A stretch of DNA of 64,000 nucleotides from Sphagnum magellanicum (Eukaryota; Streptophyta; Sphagnopsida; Sphagnales; Sphagnaceae). The notes under the pieces are model-generated. The model saw only the letters and a program-made list of their open reading frames with translations, was not told the origin of the DNA and searched no databases. Each line of letters begins with the position of its first letter. Position 1 is the first letter of the stretch. The stretch covers positions 18,015,390 to 18,079,389 of the forward strand of contig CM038911.1 of the NCBI GenBank assembly GCA_021904315.1, in the 5' to 3' direction. Positions 59,050-64,000 of the stretch are shown here, one piece after another. The position numbers and the translations under genes are program-made.

Positions 59050-59150
59050 CAGGTTAGCTACAGAACTGGAACTCAACAGAAAAACCGTTTCATGACCACT
59101 TTACCATCCATCCTTCATCGAGTGCTGGTTGGTACCGGTTCACTGTGGCC
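59050..59150 (-). mobile_element. MITE-like element, partial copy 4
   Basis: It matches the right end of copy 3: GTTAGCTACAGAACTGGAAC, CAACAGAAAAACCGTTT, CCATCCATCCTTCATCG, then GTGCTGGTTGGTACCGGTTC and ACTGTGGCC. The opposite end was not found in the preceding kilobase, so the copy is truncated. Confidence 0.65.
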
Positions 59151-59193
59151 CAGTTGGGGCCAAGTTCCAACACGAGGCTAAGCATTGCAGGTT

Positions 59194-59228
59194 TGTTGAA
59201 CTGGAACTGGAACTGGAACTGGACCAGT
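59194..59228. repeat. GGAACT hexanucleotide repeat
   Basis: Five or so GGAACT units. The same word is scattered through 58920-59300, where CAGTTCC and GGAACTGG are abundant. Confidence 0.75.
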
Positions 59229-60046
59229 TCTAAGCATGCAGGTTTGTGAACTGAATCAAAGAACTGGTCTAAAACTCGGAACCACTTCGCTAAAGGTTCC
59301 ATCCAATTTAACTGGAACACATTCAAGAGGTTTTCCTCTAACCTTGGTAATAACCATTGATTCTGCATAAGGGTAGGTTTTTCAACTACTCAATTGACAA
59401 TCACCAGTTAACTTGTCAATTAGACACCGATTAGAGGATTTTTTTAAAATTTTTTTTAATAAAAATGTATATAAATTTTTTAAATAATAAATAAATTCAT
59501 TTATAAATTCATTTTTTAGATTTAAAATTATGCTGTTTTTTTTAAGCATAAAAATGTTTAGTGTTAAATTATATTTCACCATGCAAAAGTATACAGTCAT
59601 ACCAAAGAGCCCAGTGAACTGAATCTCCCAAGTCCTATGATTGTTCTGTGCTAATAAGTCCAGTTACCTTTGCAAAAGGAGGTGGGCTGTATAACCCTAA
59701 AAGAAAAAGGGGTGGAAAGGAGGTCTAAATTAGTCACACTTTGTTCCCAAACCAACTTCCTTTTTTCTGGTCTTTTCTTCTTCTTCTTCTTCTTCTCTTC
59801 TTCTTTGTAAATAAGAATGACTAAAATGTTTCCCCAACTTTCAGACCTAACCTTCAAGTTGCTCCCACCACCCAACTTCAACAAGTTGCTCAATTATTTC
59901 GGACATGAAAGTCTCTCTCTCACTTTGCGCACCCCGTCCTCTTGAGAGCTTCCTTGATAGATAGTAGTACCTTCTCATTGTATTTGCCCACCATCATGGT
60001 TGTTTAATGTTGAGGGAAAAGTGAAGGGGCGAAGCAAACTACCATT

Positions 60047-60210
60047 GGCCCATGAGTGGTGAATTGGGTATTTGTTGTCTTTCAAACATGAATGGTTTTT
60101 TTACACCTAGCTTTGCTTCCTTTTGTGAGAGGGCAACTCTCAAGGAAGCAGTACTAGGTGTAAGACTTTCATGTCCCAACGGGACCAATACCCAACATCA
60201 CTCGTGAGCC
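60047..60210. repeat. Imperfect foldback (hairpin) of about 164 bp
   Basis: The arms pair around a GGCAA centre near 60131. ACACCTAG-(about 6)-GCTTCCTT-x-GAGAG on the left faces CTCTC-AAGGAAGC-AGTA-CTAGGTGT on the right. Further out, CAAACATGAA faces CTTTCATGTC, and GGCCCATGAGTGGTGAATTG with GGTATT faces AATACCCAACATCACTCGTG with AGCC. The arms are about 80 bases with mismatches and small bulges. A third partial relative (GACATGAAAGTCT ... GAGAGCTTCCTTGA) lies at 59903-59956. It fits either an old palindromic MITE or a MIRNA-like precursor. Confidence 0.7.
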
Positions 60211-62457
60211 ACCTATCTTCCCTTGATGTTTTCATTTTTGTCGCCTCGACATCAACAACCACAACCACATAGAATGTGAGGGCAATGTGCATATTCTATG
60301 TAAACATGATCTTGTACATGAAATGTTATGGGACTCAATATGTATTTAACTAATTTTGGATTAAATTGTTTAATTTTGAACTTTTCAAATTTGGTGGTTA
60401 GGATCAAGTTTTCTGAACAAAACATTGCAAACTTTTTTTTTTTTTGGATCATTTAATGAAGCAAACATTATTAATATCTATCATTACACCATATGGTGGT
60501 CCCCAAATCAAACCTTCCTTTTAAATTTTGAATCTCCAAATGGTCATTTGTTAATTTTGAACTTTTCGGATTCCTTTATTTGTGAAAGCACATTCATTTC
60601 CAAAAACATCTTCTCTCTTTGATCTTCTTATGCAAAGCTTGAATGACTCAACAAAGCATTAAAGGGAGGTAAAAAAGGGTTTAATGTTGAAAATATTTTT
60701 ATAGGAACTACTTTTAACAACAATAGGTTTGCAAGAATGTGTGAACCCATTCTCATTTTTCAAACACTTTTTGGTACTAGTTTTTGGAAACTTTTATTCA
60801 TTTGGTGTTTGTCCTTCCTAAGAAGTTCAAAGCTTTCAAGTTCCAATTCTAGCATCAATCTGAATAAGGTATCAAAACTTAGAATGAATGCAATAGAATG
60901 CAAACACCTTCCTACAAGAAATGAAAGTGTTTGAGTGAATGTGTGTGATAATCAAAAGAAGGCATGGATTAGGACTCCCAAGTTGAACTTTGACTTTAAA
61001 AATTCGAACTTGTGAAGAATCCCCAATGTTCATAAGGTAATTTGGAGGTTTGAATTTGCTCATAATGAAATTATCAACTATTTTTTGGCTTGTAGAAAAT
61101 ATTTCAATACAAGCTACAATGTGATGGGGTTGCATTTTCAAACAAACATAATGGCTAGAAATTCTGATTTGAAAAGTATAAGCAAATATGTTCCCAAGTG
61201 TTTTGAAGTGTTTTCAAATGTTCTATGCATTCATAGTGCGATTGGAGGGGCAAATCATGTCCAAATTAAAAGCTTGATATGGCTTTGGAAAATGATTTTT
61301 AGGAAACAAGGTCATATGTCCCATTTGGTTTGAAAGAGTTAAAACAATTTGAAATATTGAAATACCCTTTGTTTTACAATTAGGGTTGAGTCCCCAAAGT
61401 CTTGGGACTTTTGCCCTTTTGATGTAGGTGTCACAACAATATACATAATATGCTAGGAGGAAAATGATCCTTCTTTGAATTTTGGGCCATGGTGAATCTA
61501 TGGCTAGTTCATGACCCAATTTTGGTTCCAATTACACAAATCATCTTTTTAGTTTGTAATTGATGTGACCAAAAAACATTCATGAATAATGTCGCTTTGT
61601 CTTAGACTTATTCTAATTAAACTCCAAAGTTAATCCCTTTGTCCTATTGTGAAGAACTAAAAAGCAAGCCCCAAGGTTTTAAAATCTTTTACAAATACAC
61701 TACATTGGAAAGTTTACCCCAAATGACTTGTGGCAAGCTTTGGGGGTGTGTCATCGTGAGTCCCAATTCATTTCACCTAGTTGTGCAACAATTATATTTC
61801 CTTCAAAAATAAAAAAAATGGTAAGTAATTAAAGTTGAATACAACAAAATTGTTGATATTAGTTCCATTCCTTTCATTCAGATAAAATATGTTATGGTTA
61901 GCAACTAATGTAACAAATGATTTCAAGTTTTTAAAAAACTTTTAGTTCATAATGTAATGTTTTACAATGTTTTGCAAACACCTCCACATGTATTTCGATT
62001 TTAAATTTCTTCTCTTTTCTCCTCTATGTGATTCATAACATTGTAAATAATGATTAAGAGTAGAACCAATGTCCTCCATTGGAAGTTCATCCTATTAAAT
62101 GTCATCATTCTCTAAAACAAGATTATGATGTGATAAATTTAATAAACATATTTTTTTTAATATCAAATTTGATTCAGAAATTTTTAATAAAAAATAATCA
62201 TTATTCTCAAATTGTATTTTCTTAGGTCTAACGATCATTAATCTTACAAGTTGCAATTTTTTTAATTTAAAACCTATGCATATGTTGATGTGTACCCTAA
62301 TGTGGTCACTATCATTTGAGTACAAATTATATGAATTCAAATAAGGTATTTGTAAATTATTTTGGAGGTAAATTTATAAAATATTATTAAGTAAATTAGG
62401 CCTTCAAATTGATTTTTTATCTTTAAAATATTTCAGTTGGGAATATGAAATTTTGAA

Positions 62458-62500
<43 letters not shown>

Positions 62501-64000
62501 ATGGTGCATGTACACACATGTTGCACATTTATTAATTATATTTTCCTTCCTTTTGAATGCTTTAGTGGGACACCTTCAACATGATTTATGAAAAATTAGG
62601 GGTCAAATATCAAGATGTTGGAATTATGTTATTGTAATACCTAGGCTTGTTAGGCACTAATTAATTTTTTTGGGAATTTTTGAATTTTTTGAAAAATACG
62701 TGCCTACCATGCCAAATTTTCAAATCAAGTTTTCAAACACAATAGCTTTAATATTTAGTATAATTACAATATTTTATTTTATTTTATTTTATTTTACTAT
62801 TGAACATAGTTAACAAAAAAATATATTAAACATTTTTTAGCCAAACTAGCTTAAGTACAATGTAACATGATTTGTTTTGTGATTATTTCAACTCAACCCA
62901 TTTTCATTGTTTAGGTCATGGAATAGAACATATTATGCTTGACAAGCTCATGAATATTCAAGTGGAAAATTTAACATATGGGGGAAATTTTTATAAAGCC
63001 ACACCATTTACAAGGTATATTGTTCCATAATATAACCAATGGCAATTTTAAATCCTTTCAATATCATACATACATTTATAACATTGTACATTTGATTTTT
63101 ATAAACATTTATAAAGAACATAAAGGGTCACATTAAAGATTTTTTAATTTGGAAAATAAAAATAGGTCTTTATCAATTACCATATTTATTGATTAATAAA
63201 GTAGATAAATGCAATAATCTCATGTATGAATAAATAACAAAATAAAAGTTTCAAACACAAGGTGTACTCATCAAATACGAAAAATGAACCCCACAAGGTG
63301 CTTTTTTAAACTCCAATCACCCATTTATCATGTGGGAGGATTTTTCTAGCTTTTATGACATTAATTTTATTTTTGGTATGTTGCAAGGTTTGGTTTGCCA
63401 TAGATTATTTTGATTGATCAATAGTAAATTTGCAAACATTGGGCACGTGGAGGGGGTTCTTCTTTACAAATAAAATGACCCTTACTTTGAAGGGATGCAT
63501 TATCCTAAATTAAAGGAAAACTAAATGTGCAAATTTTACACCACCTACATCAAAAAAGGTATTGGTTTGAAAGGTATTATGTGGAAGATCCCTTTCTCCC
63601 CAAGTTATTATTCTACACATATTTAAATCACTTTAAATTTAATAAAAAATATATCAAAATTATGTAATTGGGAGGTGGTAGAACAAAATACCCATATGAA
63701 GTGTAAGTTTCTTCAAAATGATTCAATTATCAATAGTGTGGAGGGATCCTTCACAAATCAAATTTCTCCATGCCCATTTCACATTTTGCCACATTCAAAT
63801 ATTACATCATTTATTAATCAAGTTCATTTATGAACCTACTAACAACCAATAGCTTAAATCTTTAATACACATGTTATATATATAATACGAGGGAACAATG
63901 CATACCATATATTAATTATATCTTAGTTTCAAAATAAACATAATCTTATTATAGAATTAATTAAAATTAAAAAAATTACTTAACAACTGATATATGGGGC
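60211..64000. other. AT-rich spacer to the window end
   Basis: It contains a (GT)n tract at 62461-62497 and a TTTTA pentanucleotide tract at 62769-62798. No gene, RNA gene or transposon terminus was recognised. Confidence 0.5.
62461..62497. repeat. (GT)n microsatellite
   Basis: About 18 uninterrupted GT units. Confidence 0.95.

Overview
The window is nuclear DNA from a land plant. The evidence is plant-type gene families (U-box/ARM E3 ligase, plant endosulfine, SWS1/ZSWIM7), GT-AG introns of roughly 0.1-0.85 kb, a Ty1/copia element primed by plant initiator-Met tRNA, CACTA, hAT and Helitron remains, and a short array of the plant telomere repeat. Codon evidence does not fix the lineage. The very AT-rich, repeat-laden spacers would suit a fern or another large-genome plant, but that is only a guess.

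Layout. 0-19 kb is gene-poor, AT-rich spacer carrying a Helitron 3' end, two copies of a new-looking MITE family, a 1.44-kb CACTA element, a decayed hAT transposase and a two-tier satellite (162-bp and 49-bp units). 19-30 kb is a gene island. It may hold an unresolved minus-strand spliced unit (about 19.5-21.9 kb). It certainly holds an endosulfine gene (+, five coding exons, 23364-25256) that converges on a SWS1/ZSWIM7 gene (-, five exons including a 22-nt microexon, 29514-27371). 30-51 kb is spacer with a Ty1/copia fossil (32352-38484, 5-bp target duplication), an 81-bp CACTA MITE, a solo LTR (46415-47385) and a third MITE copy. 51.2-57.5 kb is a second gene island: a four-exon gene for a 225-residue acidic protein with a paired-CxxC tail (+), converging on an intronless U-box/ARM E3 ligase of the PUB22-29 type (-) with a long GA/CT-rich leader. 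57.5-64 kb is spacer with a partial fourth MITE copy, a 164-bp imperfect foldback and simple repeats.

The host genes are unrelated housekeeping or regulatory functions: PP2A-B55 control, RAD51-paralogue recombination, ubiquitin ligation and one unknown. They do not form a pathway or cluster. I found no dedicated new biological system. The most original items are the TIR/MITE family with CCTA microsatellite cores, the 81-bp CACTA miniature, the foldback at 60.1 kb and the unresolved spliced minus-strand locus. Three host genes were assembled by hand from short exons with matching splice phases, because no single open frame covers them.
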